A stretch of DNA of 7,635 nt from Akkermansiaceae bacterium (GCA_014379305.1 JACMMB010000315.1:1-7635); one strand, 5' to 3'. Positions 1 to 6,162 are shown, numbered from the stretch's first letter. The notes: generated by a model from the sequence alone, not told the origin. Made by a program: numbers and translations.

Positions 1-12
1 ATCCTCCAAACG

Positions 13-29
13 CAGTATATTTTATACTG
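13..29. repeat. AT-rich 7-bp inverted repeat with 3-base centre
   Basis: Arms CAGTATA (13-19) and TATACTG (23-29) are perfect complements around TTT. The site lies in gene-free DNA at the window's left edge. It could be an operator or part of a promoter for a gene to the left, but nothing visible decides this. Confidence 0.35.
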
Positions 30-50
30 ACGGCGTCATCATGGGCAAAC

Positions 51-135
51 GCTGGGGAGCACACGCAACACCGGGAAGGCCCGAATGGGCCGAGGGCGCC
101 CCATCCCACACGCGAGGGCGCGTGTGCTCCCCAGC
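51..135. repeat. 85-base nested inverted repeat, REP/MITE-like structured element
   Basis: The outer arms GCTGGGGAGCACACGC (51-66) and GCGTGTGCTCCCCAGC (120-135) are a perfect 16-bp inverted repeat. Inside are a GGCCC/GGGCC hairpin (78-82 with 87-91, loop GAAT), a GGGCGCCC palindrome (94-101) and a CACACGCG/CGCGTGTG hairpin (107-114 with 119-126, loop AGGG). The last hairpin shares bases with the outer right arm, so two folds compete. On the minus strand the element begins 9 bases past the stop of the ABC-ATPase gene, so it would form the 3' end of that transcript. No T-tract follows, so it is not a classical intrinsic terminator. A dispersed repeat is my inference from its architecture and from loose memory of similar elements in verrucomicrobial genomes; copy number cannot be judged here. 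Confidence 0.6.
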
Positions 136-144
136 AGTGTAGCT

Positions 145-1212
145 TTATTTTGGAAATACCACCACATCGCCATGCTGGGCGTGGAGGACGACGCGGGCGG
201 CGATTTCCTGGATGACATGCGGGTTCATTTCCACCACTTGCTGGGTGCCGATGGCGGTTTCCACGAAATACTCGATCCGTTGACCAAGGTAGCTGCGCCC
301 GACGATTTTCCCTGAAATCTCGTTCTCGCCGCCGTGCTCTTGCAAGCGCCACGCCTCCGGCCGCACGGATACTGTCGCCAGATCGCCTGCTTTCGCTTGC
401 CAATCGCCGAGGGTGACGCGTCCCACCAAGGCCGCGCCTTTCACTTTGACGAAGCAGTAGCCCTCGTGCATTTCCATCACTTCCCCCTCGATCAGGTTAG
501 TCTCGCCGATGAAGCCCGCGACGTAGCTATTCACCGGCCGGCGATAGATCTCTTCCGGGGTGCCGACCTGGCCGATTTTTCCCCATGAGAGGACCGCCAT
601 CCGGTCAGCCATCGCCAGCGCTTCCTCCTGATCATGGGTGACGTAAATCCCGGTGAGGCCGTTTTCCTTCACGATCCGCCGGATCTCCCGCCGCATCTCG
701 ACCCGCAATTGCGCGTCCAGGTTCGAAAGCGGCTCATCCAGAAGCAGACAGCGGGGTTTCACCACCAAGGCGCGGGCGAGACTGACCCGTTGTTGCTGCC
801 CGCCGGAAAGCTGATCGATCGATCGATCGCCATAACCGCCCAAGCGGACCATTTCCAAGGCTTCGGCAACCCGTGTCTTGATCTCGGCCTTCGGCACCTT
901 CCGCTCCTCCAAACCGAAGGCAATATTCTGCCCGACAGTCAAATGCGGCCACAGCGCGTAGCTCTGAAACACCATCGCGGCCTCGCGCTTGTGCGGCGCC
1001 AGCGAGGTCACATCCGTTTCGCCGAAATAAATCTTCCCTTCGGTCGGTGTCTCAAGCCCGGCGATGCAGCGCAGCAGGGTGGTTTTCCCACAGCCGGAAG
1101 CGCCGAGGAGGAAAAACAACTCCCCCGCCCCGATCTCCAGACTCAAGCCATCCAAGGCCACCACCGACCCACTGAAGACCTTGCGGACATTCTCAATTCG
1201 AATCGCTTCCAT
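145..1212 (-). CDS. ABC importer ATP-binding protein, MalK/PotA/FbpC type
   Basis: This 355-residue ATPase would energise a binding-protein-dependent importer on the cytoplasmic face of the inner membrane. All nucleotide-binding motifs are intact: Walker A GASGCGKTT (37-45), Q-loop FQSYALWPHLTV with Q83, signature LSGGQQQR (135-142), Walker B CLLLDEP with D159/E160, D-loop SNLD, and switch His H193 in YVTHDQEEA. The region after about residue 240 fits the TOBE-type C-terminal domain of sugar, polyamine and ferric-iron importers, and total length is normal for that class. The LWPH sequence after the Q-loop leans towards iron(III) or polyamine types, but substrate cannot be assigned. The start at 1212 gives the canonical N-terminus MEAIRIENVRKVF with AAAGAG just upstream. 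The frame stays open much further upstream, but that extension is antisense to the helicase and resembles nothing. No permease or binding-protein gene is in view; partners may lie left of the window. A (GATC)4 run encodes residues just before the signature motif. Confidence 0.93.
   Translation of the reverse strand: MEAIRIENVRKVFSGSVVALDGLSLEIGAGELFFLLGASGCGKTTLLRCIAGLETPTEGKIYFGETDVTSLAPHKREAAMVFQSYALWPHLTVGQNIAFGLEERKVPKAEIKTRVAEALEMVRLGGYGDRSIDQLSGGQQQRVSLARALVVKPRCLLLDEPLSNLDAQLRVEMRREIRRIVKENGLTGIYVTHDQEEALAMADRMAVLSWGKIGQVGTPEEIYRRPVNSYVAGFIGETNLIEGEVMEMHEGYCFVKVKGAALVGRVTLGDWQAKAGDLATVSVRPEAWRLQEHGGENEISGKIVGRSYLGQRIEYFVETAIGTQQVVEMNPHVIQEIAARVVLHAQHGDVVVFPK
813..828. repeat. (GATC)4 tandem repeat inside the ABC-ATPase gene
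   Basis: Four perfect GATC units run from 813 to 828. On the coding strand they contribute to D-R-S-I-D, immediately before the LSGGQ signature. Gain or loss of one unit would shift the frame and remove the signature and Walker B. Four units is short for a slippage tract, so it may be chance. Confidence 0.6.
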
Positions 1213-1500
1213 ACTCTTTAAACAAACCCGCCGCATTGTTCCAGCGCGACCGATCAAAGCAAGCCCCAAGGAACGCCCGGGCTTATGCCGGTGAGCCCGC
1301 GCCGCGTCCTTGAGAAATGTCTTGCCATTTCCCGGTGGCGCACTAACTCCCCTCAGCAGACAGCGAGTTCGCTGTCTATGGCCGCTCGCGGCTTCGCTTT
1401 TTCCGGTCTTCATCGATGAGAGATTGTAAGAGGTCCACCCTACACTCATCGACACGCCCGCCACCGATCCACGGTAGAGGCAGGCTTTCTGAAAAAACAT
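1213..1500. other. 288-base divergent intergenic region with several hairpins
   Basis: This region separates the starts of the ABC-ATPase (-) and helicase (+) genes and must hold promoters for both. No convincing -35/-10 pair was found. Visible structure includes an imperfect long hairpin at 1267-1312 (CAAGG/CCTTG outer, ACGC/GCGT middle, GGGCT/AGCCC inner). There is a perfect 9-bp hairpin AGACAGCGA/TCGCTGTCT (1358-1366 with 1369-1377), then GCCGC/GCGGC (1381-1385 with 1388-1392) and a T5 run at 1398-1402. An inverted repeat TCGATGAG/CTCATCGA lies at 1413-1420 and 1445-1452. The two tight hairpins plus T5 could be a leader attenuator on the helicase strand, or part of a dispersed repeat. No tRNA or known RNA motif is recognisable. 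Confidence 0.5.
1358..1402 (+). terminator. Tandem hairpins followed by T5, possible attenuator upstream of the helicase
   Basis: Arms AGACAGCGA (1358-1366) and TCGCTGTCT (1369-1377) flank a two-base centre. A second GC-rich hairpin GCCGC-TC-GCGGC occupies 1381-1392, and TTTTT follows at 1398-1402. Five bases separate the second hairpin from the T-run and the loops are very short, so termination is only a possibility. If a helicase promoter lies upstream of 1358, this sits in its 5' leader. Confidence 0.25.
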
Positions 1501-2805
1501 ATGACCGCTACATTTGAAGCGATGGCCCTGGCCACGCCCCTGCAACAAGTTCTCACCGAACTCGAATACCTCACTCCATCCCCTGTCCAAGCCCAGGCGA
1601 TTCCGCTGCTGCTGGAAGGACGCGACCTCCTTGGGTGCGCCCAGACCGGCACGGGAAAAACGGCCAGCTTCGCCCTGCCCATCCTTGATGCGATCCACCG
1701 CTCGCCGCAAAACACCCGCACCAGACAATGCCGCTGTCTCGTGCTGGCCCCGACCCGCGAGCTGGCCGGGCAGGTGAGCAAGAGCTTCACCACATACGGC
1801 AAGAACATCCGCTTCCGCCAGACCATGATTTATGGCGGGGTCGGTCAGAATCCGCAGGTTTCCGCCATGCGTTCCGGAGTCGATATCCTCGTCGCCACGC
1901 CCGGGCGACTGCTCGATCTCATCGATCAACGCCATGTCGATCTCTCCGCCGTCGAATTCTTCGTCCTCGATGAGGTGGACCGGATGCTCGACATGGGTTT
2001 CCTCCGCGATGTGAAACGCATTGTCGCCATGCTGCCCCAACGCCGCCAGTCGCTGTTTTTCTCCGCCACCCTGGCACCGAACATCGTTTCGCTGGCGGAA
2101 ACGATTCTCAAAAACCCGGCCCGCGTCACCATCACTCCGGAAGTCACCACCGCCGAGCGTATCGAGCAGCAGCTGTGTTTTGTGGATCGCGGCAACAAGA
2201 TGTATCTGCTGGAGCAGCTGCTAGAAAAACAAGGGCAGGCCACCAGCGCCAAACTCACCATCGTTTTCAACCGCACCAAGCATGGCGCGAACAAACTCGC
2301 GAAAGCCCTCAGCATGGCCGGCTTTGAGTCCGAAGCAATTCACGGCAACAAATCCCAGGCCCAGCGCGAGAAAGCTCTCGCCCGTTTCAAGCAAGGCATC
2401 GTTCCGGTTTTGGTAGCCACCGATGTGGCCGCCCGTGGAGTCGATGTCAAAGATGTCGGCTTGGTGGTGAATTACGACCTCCCGAATGAACCGGAAGCCT
2501 ACGTGCACCGCATCGGCCGCACCGGACGCGCCGGAGCCGATGGGCTGGCAGTGTCTTTCTGCGCGGAGGATGAAATCGATTTCCTGCGCGACATCGAGAA
2601 GATCATCAAAACCGCCATCCCCCGCTTTACCGATCACCCTTGGCATAGCGAGGCTCTCGCCGAAAAACATCTCCGTGGCTTCCGCCCGCCCGCCATCAAG
2701 CAGGGCGGCGGTGGCGGAAACCGAGGTGGCGGCGGCGCAAGCAGGACCAGTGGCGCGGCCCGCCGCAGTCATCGCAATCATTCCAGTTCGGCGGCAAGAC
2801 GGTAG
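1501..2805 (+). CDS. DEAD-box ATP-dependent RNA helicase, RhlE-like, with a DEVD motif II
   Basis: This 434-residue RNA helicase unwinds RNA duplexes using ATP and is expected to act in ribosome assembly, RNA decay or cold adaptation. Two RecA-like domains are complete. Domain 1 has the Q-motif region (about 5-35, TPSPVQAQAIP), motif I AQTGTGKT (47-54), Ia PTREL (84-88), Ib TPGRLLD, motif II DEVD (157-160) and III SAT (188-190). Domain 2 has IVFNRTKHG, motif V ATDVAARGVDV (from 306) and motif VI HRIGRTGR (336-343). The RMLDMGF after motif II is typical of RhlE relatives. Motif II has Val in place of the usual Ala; the catalytic D and E are kept. The tail after about residue 400 is Gly-, Arg- and Ser-rich (GGGGG, GGGG runs), a probable disordered RNA-binding extension. 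The start at 1501 puts the Q-motif at its normal distance; the frame upstream has no other ATG, and no Shine-Dalgarno is seen. The gene converges on its right neighbour with a 14-base gap. Confidence 0.95.
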   Translation: MTATFEAMALATPLQQVLTELEYLTPSPVQAQAIPLLLEGRDLLGCAQTGTGKTASFALPILDAIHRSPQNTRTRQCRCLVLAPTRELAGQVSKSFTTYGKNIRFRQTMIYGGVGQNPQVSAMRSGVDILVATPGRLLDLIDQRHVDLSAVEFFVLDEVDRMLDMGFLRDVKRIVAMLPQRRQSLFFSATLAPNIVSLAETILKNPARVTITPEVTTAERIEQQLCFVDRGNKMYLLEQLLEKQGQATSAKLTIVFNRTKHGANKLAKALSMAGFESEAIHGNKSQAQREKALARFKQGIVPVLVATDVAARGVDVKDVGLVVNYDLPNEPEAYVHRIGRTGRAGADGLAVSFCAEDEIDFLRDIEKIIKTAIPRFTDHPWHSEALAEKHLRGFRPPAIKQGGGGGNRGGGGASRTSGAARRSHRNHSSSAARR

Positions 2806-2819
2806 AGCCGGATCGAAGG

Positions 2820-3698
2820 CTATTTCCCCATCAGCTTCGCGGCGAGCGCGGCATCGAGGGTGAAAGATGCGGTGTCATATGATTTGAAAGGTTCGTTTTC
2901 CAGGACCTGATACTCGAAGACTTTAACCGGTTTCACGGTTTCCACTTCAGACATCAGGTAGATTCGGATCGTCATGGCTTCCTCGCCAGTGCCGCCCTCC
3001 AATTTGGCCACTGAAAACTGGACTTCATTGGGTCCGATTTTCGCGCCACCGAGGACAACCTCGGCTTCCTTCGCGTTTGCAAAGCGGTGGCGGCTGATTT
3101 TGTTGATCTGCACCTGGACCTCGCGCCCGGGGCAGAAAACATAAACTTTGGCTATGGTCCTGGCGGGATTCACAGCAATCGGAATTGGTGGGACCGTGCC
3201 GGATGGCTGCGCTTCCGGCACTCCCTTGAGGTAGCCGAGATCGCCGGATGCCAACTCTTTCCTGACTTCCGGTAACGCGGTCAGATTTACAAAATCAGCC
3301 CGGTCATAAAGCCACCCGCCTGCGCCCTTTACAAATGAGAGCACTAAAAGATTTTCTGTCGGGTCGCCCCCAACCCCGAAATCAACCTTTCCGAAATAGG
3401 CGGATTTCGCGGTCGCGCCATTGATTGAGGCCTCAAGAAATTTCAGCCCTGTCAATGCGGGAGGTGGCGCCGGAAGATCGAAGATTGCCGCCGGAAAAGG
3501 CAGTTTCTCGGAGATAATCCTGTTTCTAACCTCGATCCGACGATGCTCGGCAGTCACCCGCTGCCAGGTCGCAACATCTTTATTTATCAGGGAAGTCCGC
3601 CAAATATTATAAGACTTTTCCAAATCCTGTCCCAAACTGTTCTGAGCTTGGGATAATGATGGCAAACATAATAACAATGCCAAAATAAACGGTTTCAT
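2820..3698 (-). CDS. Secreted protein of unknown function
   Basis: This 292-residue protein is not assigned to a named family. Residues 1-18 form a classical signal peptide: K2, a hydrophobic core FILALLLCLPSL, and an S-Q-A cleavage site before Q19. C11 lies in the core but LLLC is a poor lipobox, so an exported soluble protein is more likely than a lipoprotein. Residues 20-140 contain a helical start (DLEKSYNIWRTSLINKD) followed by strand-like segments ending in WLYDRADFVNL, which loosely recalls NTF2-like folds (inference only). A Pro-rich stretch (PAPPPAL, 76-82) and a linker (about 160-180) precede a beta-rich C-terminal part with AKVYVFCPGREVQVQINK (183-200). Only one Cys (C189) remains in the mature chain. 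Most likely periplasmic or surface exposed. It diverges from the hydrolase gene across 88 bases containing an inverted repeat, so co-regulation is possible. No Shine-Dalgarno precedes the ATG. Confidence 0.8.
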   Translation of the reverse strand: MKPFILALLLCLPSLSQAQNSLGQDLEKSYNIWRTSLINKDVATWQRVTAEHRRIEVRNRIISEKLPFPAAIFDLPAPPPALTGLKFLEASINGATAKSAYFGKVDFGVGGDPTENLLVLSFVKGAGGWLYDRADFVNLTALPEVRKELASGDLGYLKGVPEAQPSGTVPPIPIAVNPARTIAKVYVFCPGREVQVQINKISRHRFANAKEAEVVLGGAKIGPNEVQFSVAKLEGGTGEEAMTIRIYLMSEVETVKPVKVFEYQVLENEPFKSYDTASFTLDAALAAKLMGK

Positions 3699-3724
3699 GA
3701 ACGAAACGATTGGACAATTGACCC

Positions 3725-3763
3725 CGAATCACAACAAACAAATCCATGCGCTTTCGTGATTCG
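3725..3763. promoter_or_regulatory. 8-bp inverted repeat, candidate operator in a divergent promoter region
   Basis: CGAATCAC (3725-3732) and GTGATTCG (3756-3763) are perfect complements separated by 23 bases. Arm-to-arm spacing is 31 bases, about three helical turns, in the middle of the 88-base gap between two divergent starts. This fits a dimeric or looping regulator, but chance cannot be excluded. A TTGACC at 3718-3723 resembles a -35 box, with no good -10 at 17 bases. Confidence 0.3.
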
Positions 3764-3786
3764 TCCCGGCGGACGTGTTTAAAGTT

Positions 3787-4629
3787 ATGAGTCATATTTT
3801 GCAAAAGGTCGCCCCGATCGGAGAATCACGGGATAAGGAACTCCTCAAAACCGCATCAACCTACGTTTATGCCAACAGAAACGGAGTAGATCTGCTGGCA
3901 CACGTTTTTTTCCCGGAAGGGATTTCAAAAACTGAAAATCGTCCGGTTATCGCCTGCTTCCACGGCGGCTTCTGGGATGCGGCCATGGTGACCCAGTTCG
4001 TCCCTCACTGCCATCACTTCGCCAGCCGTGGAGCTGTTGCAATCACGTTTGAATACCGGGTCAGCAGTAAAAACCAGACCGGCCCTATCGAGGCTATCGA
4101 TGATTCCAAAGCCGCTCTGGCATGGCTGTTGGAAAACACCGGGACTTTTGATATCGATCCTGAAAAAATCGCCTTCGTCGGCGCGGCAGGTGGCGCTTAC
4201 CTCGCCCTCTTATTGGCTATGCATCGTGAAAAAAAGGCCGCACCGCCGGCCATTCCGAAGGCCCTGGTGCTTTTCAGCGCATTGGTGAACACAAGTTTGA
4301 AAGGACAGTTGAGCGAGCGATTCCCCGACGCTGGCATAGCCAAAAAGCTAAGCCCGGTCAGCATGCTTCGGCGCAAGCTGCCGCCGATGCTTTTCCTACA
4401 CGGAAAGTCCGATCGGCTCACTCCATACGAAGAAGTCGTCAGCTTCTGCAGACGCATGCGCTGGCGCAGGAACGATTGCAAGCTCATGGATTATATCGGA
4501 GCTGACCATAGCTTCTTTAATTTTAACGTCAGCCATTCGAACTTTGAAATGAGCGTCGCTGCCGCAGACCATTTCCTGGTCGCCCAAGGAATTCTCGAAA
4601 AGACGCCTGAGGAATCCAGACAAGGCTGA
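3787..4629 (+). CDS. Alpha/beta-hydrolase, esterase-like, lacking the nucleophile serine
   Basis: This 280-residue protein has the layout of carboxylesterases and acetyl-esterase-like hydrolases found in Planctomycetes and Verrucomicrobia. The oxyanion-hole motif HGGF starts at H59. The strand-elbow-helix reads DPEKIAFVGAAGGAYLALLLA, where active relatives have GxSxG, commonly G-[GD]-S-A-G-G; here residues 133-134 are Ala-Ala and no Ser or Cys lies nearby. The other triad members appear present: D209 in HGKSDRLTP and H241 in GADHSFF. As read, hydrolysis by the usual mechanism should be impossible, so it may be a pseudoenzyme, a binding protein, or a recently inactivated enzyme; the frame is otherwise intact. 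No signal peptide, so cytoplasmic, unlike many relatives. An in-frame GTG at 3775 would add four residues and has GGCGG three bases upstream; I prefer the ATG at 3787. It converges on gnd with a 10-base gap. Confidence 0.85.
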   Translation: MSHILQKVAPIGESRDKELLKTASTYVYANRNGVDLLAHVFFPEGISKTENRPVIACFHGGFWDAAMVTQFVPHCHHFASRGAVAITFEYRVSSKNQTGPIEAIDDSKAALAWLLENTGTFDIDPEKIAFVGAAGGAYLALLLAMHREKKAAPPAIPKALVLFSALVNTSLKGQLSERFPDAGIAKKLSPVSMLRRKLPPMLFLHGKSDRLTPYEEVVSFCRRMRWRRNDCKLMDYIGADHSFFNFNVSHSNFEMSVAAADHFLVAQGILEKTPEESRQG

Positions 4630-4639
4630 CTTGGTAGTA

Positions 4640-6058
4640 TCATCCGATGACCTCAGGCCAGTCGGTATGGAACATTTCGCCGCGGGCCTTGTCGGTGCGT
4701 TCGTAAGTGTGGGCGCCGAAGAAATCACGCTGGGCCTGCAGCAGGTTGGCTGGAAGAACGGCGCTACGGTAACTATCGTAGTAACCGAGCGACGCACTGA
4801 AGGCGGGAACCGGGATGCCGGCCAAGGTGGCGATGGAAACCACCTCCCGCCAATTTTCCTGGAAGCCGTTAAGCAGCTTCGTGAAAAAGGGAGCAAGCAT
4901 CAGGTTGCTAAGACCTGGATCGGCACGATAGGCGTCGGTGATGTCGTTGAGGAAACGGGCGCGAATGATACAACCACCGCGCCAAATGGCGGCAATCTTG
5001 GAAAGGTCCAGATTCCAGCCTTTTTCCGCGCCCATGGTAGCGATGAGATCAAGGCCTTGAGCATAGGAAATGATTTTCGAGGCGAACAGAGCGTCATGGA
5101 CTTTTTTAATGAGCTTCTTCTTTTTGAGGTCTATTTCGGGCTTCGGTCCTTCGAGGATTTTGCTGGCGGAGACGCGCTTGTCTTTCATGGAGGAAAGGAT
5201 TCTGGCTTCTACGGCGGCATTGATGGTGGAAATCACGACGGCATTCTCAACCGCGTTGATCAGGGTCCACTTGCCGGTGCCCTTTTGACCGGCAGTGTCG
5301 AGTATGAGATCCACGAGGGCGTTCTTGGTTCCCGGATCCTTCTGTTCGAAGATTTTGGCCGTGATCTGGATGAGGTAGCTTTCAAGGTCGCCATCGTTCC
5401 ATTCAGTGAAAACACCGGCCAGGTCATCGGCATCGAACCCGGCGGCTTTGAAAATGTTATAGGCTTCGCAGATAAGCTGCATGTCCCCATATTCAATGCC
5501 GTTATGGATCATTTTCACATAGTGACCCGCACCGCCGGTTCCAATGTGGGTGACACAGGGTTCGCCATCGACTTTGGCGGAAATGCTTTCGAAAATCGGT
5601 TTCATGACATCCCAGGTGGAAGTCGGTCCGCCGGGCATAATGGACGGGCCTTTGCGTGCACCCTCCTCACCACCGGATACTCCCGCACCGATGAAACGGA
5701 AACCGAGATCGCCCAGCCATTGGTCGCGGCGCTCGGTATCGGTGTAGAGGGAATTGCCGCCGTCGATAATGATATCACCTTTATCCAGCAGCGGGATGAG
5801 GGATTCAATGACCGCATCGACAGGACCACCGGCTTTCACCATGATCATGATCTTGCGGGGGGAAGCGAGCGATTGCACAAAGCCTTCAAGAGTCGCCTCG
5901 CCTGCCAGTTTCTTATCCGGATGGGCGGCCACGAATTCCTCCATCACACTGGTCGTGCGGTTGTAGACGGAGACCTTGAAGCCCCGCGATTCCACATTCA
6001 AAACAAGATTCTGGCCCATGACGGCCAGCCCGATTAATCCAAAGTCGCTATTGCTCAT
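4640..6058 (-). CDS. gnd: 6-phosphogluconate dehydrogenase, decarboxylating
   Basis: This 472-residue cytoplasmic enzyme oxidises 6-phosphogluconate to ribulose 5-phosphate and CO2, reducing NADP, in the oxidative pentose phosphate pathway. The N-terminal Rossmann fold has GLAVMGQN (10-17) and NRT (33-35), the latter typical of NADP preference. The family signature IIDGGNS is at 97-103. The substrate loop VSGGEEGA starts at 127. Catalytic residues match the family: K182 in HYVKMIHNGIEYGDMQ and E189 in the same segment. The all-helical C-terminal domain is complete and ends with the usual FHTDW-type tail, here RTDKARGEMFHTDW. The length fits the long dimeric class (about 468-482), not the short GndA form. 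No Shine-Dalgarno precedes the ATG. The gene uses no TTA, CTA or TCA codon over nearly its whole length, leaving a long open frame on the opposite strand. It diverges from pgsA across 100 bases; no zwf or other pathway gene is in view. Confidence 0.97.
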   Translation of the reverse strand: MSNSDFGLIGLAVMGQNLVLNVESRGFKVSVYNRTTSVMEEFVAAHPDKKLAGEATLEGFVQSLASPRKIMIMVKAGGPVDAVIESLIPLLDKGDIIIDGGNSLYTDTERRDQWLGDLGFRFIGAGVSGGEEGARKGPSIMPGGPTSTWDVMKPIFESISAKVDGEPCVTHIGTGGAGHYVKMIHNGIEYGDMQLICEAYNIFKAAGFDADDLAGVFTEWNDGDLESYLIQITAKIFEQKDPGTKNALVDLILDTAGQKGTGKWTLINAVENAVVISTINAAVEARILSSMKDKRVSASKILEGPKPEIDLKKKKLIKKVHDALFASKIISYAQGLDLIATMGAEKGWNLDLSKIAAIWRGGCIIRARFLNDITDAYRADPGLSNLMLAPFFTKLLNGFQENWREVVSIATLAGIPVPAFSASLGYYDSYRSAVLPANLLQAQRDFFGAHTYERTDKARGEMFHTDWPEVIG

Positions 6059-6106
6059 AGTAAATCGCCGGTATTCGCGGCCCAGTGGATTTAGGAGACA
6101 TGGAGA

Positions 6107-6135
6107 TTGAGTGCAACCCCTTGTTGCCTTTTAGT
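6107..6135 (+). promoter_or_regulatory. Possible sigma70-type promoter for pgsA
   Basis: TTGAGT (6107-6112) and TTTAGT (6130-6135) are separated by 17 bases, each matching four of six consensus positions. It lies 24 bases before the pgsA GTG in the gnd/pgsA divergent gap. A small GCAAC/GTTGC hairpin fills the spacer. Promoter rules for this lineage are not established here, so this is tentative. Confidence 0.25.
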
Positions 6136-6145
6136 GATCAATTTC

Positions 6146-6162
6146 TCACATTCGCCATGTGA
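6146..6162 (+). promoter_or_regulatory. Hairpin spanning the pgsA start codon
   Basis: TCACAT (6146-6151) and ATGTGA (6157-6162) are complementary around TCGCC, and the right arm contains the GTG initiation codon (6159-6161). With no Shine-Dalgarno, occlusion of the start could matter for translation. The stem is AT-rich and weak, so the effect may be small. Confidence 0.25.

Noticed and set aside
51..135. Classical rho-independent terminator for the ABC-ATPase gene
   Set aside because: The stem is far larger than usual and nested, and no T-run follows on the minus strand. It was recorded as a structured repeat instead.
85..1294. Several plus-strand open frames opposite the ABC-ATPase gene
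   Set aside because: They are antisense to an intact conserved gene, His/Pro/Arg-rich, and have no domain signal.
1213..2040. A 276-codon in-frame upstream extension of the ABC-ATPase reading frame
   Set aside because: It runs antisense through the helicase N-terminal coding region and through hairpin-rich intergenic DNA, and its translation resembles nothing. The codons are register-aligned with the helicase, so the lack of stops reflects scarcity of TTA, CTA and TCA codons there.
2221..2781. A 186-codon minus-strand open frame inside the helicase
   Set aside because: Same register-aligned antisense effect; Gly/Ala/Asp-rich translation without any domain.
3607..3804. A 65-codon minus-strand open frame across the secreted-protein start and the intergenic gap
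   Set aside because: It overlaps the signal-peptide codons in another frame and extends into the hydrolase 5' end; no family resemblance or ribosome-binding site.
4631..6037. A 468-codon open frame on the plus strand opposite gnd
   Set aside because: Codons are exactly complementary in register to gnd codons, and gnd avoids TTA, CTA and TCA, so antisense stops are absent by codon bias. The product has no recognisable domain, while gnd is unmistakable.
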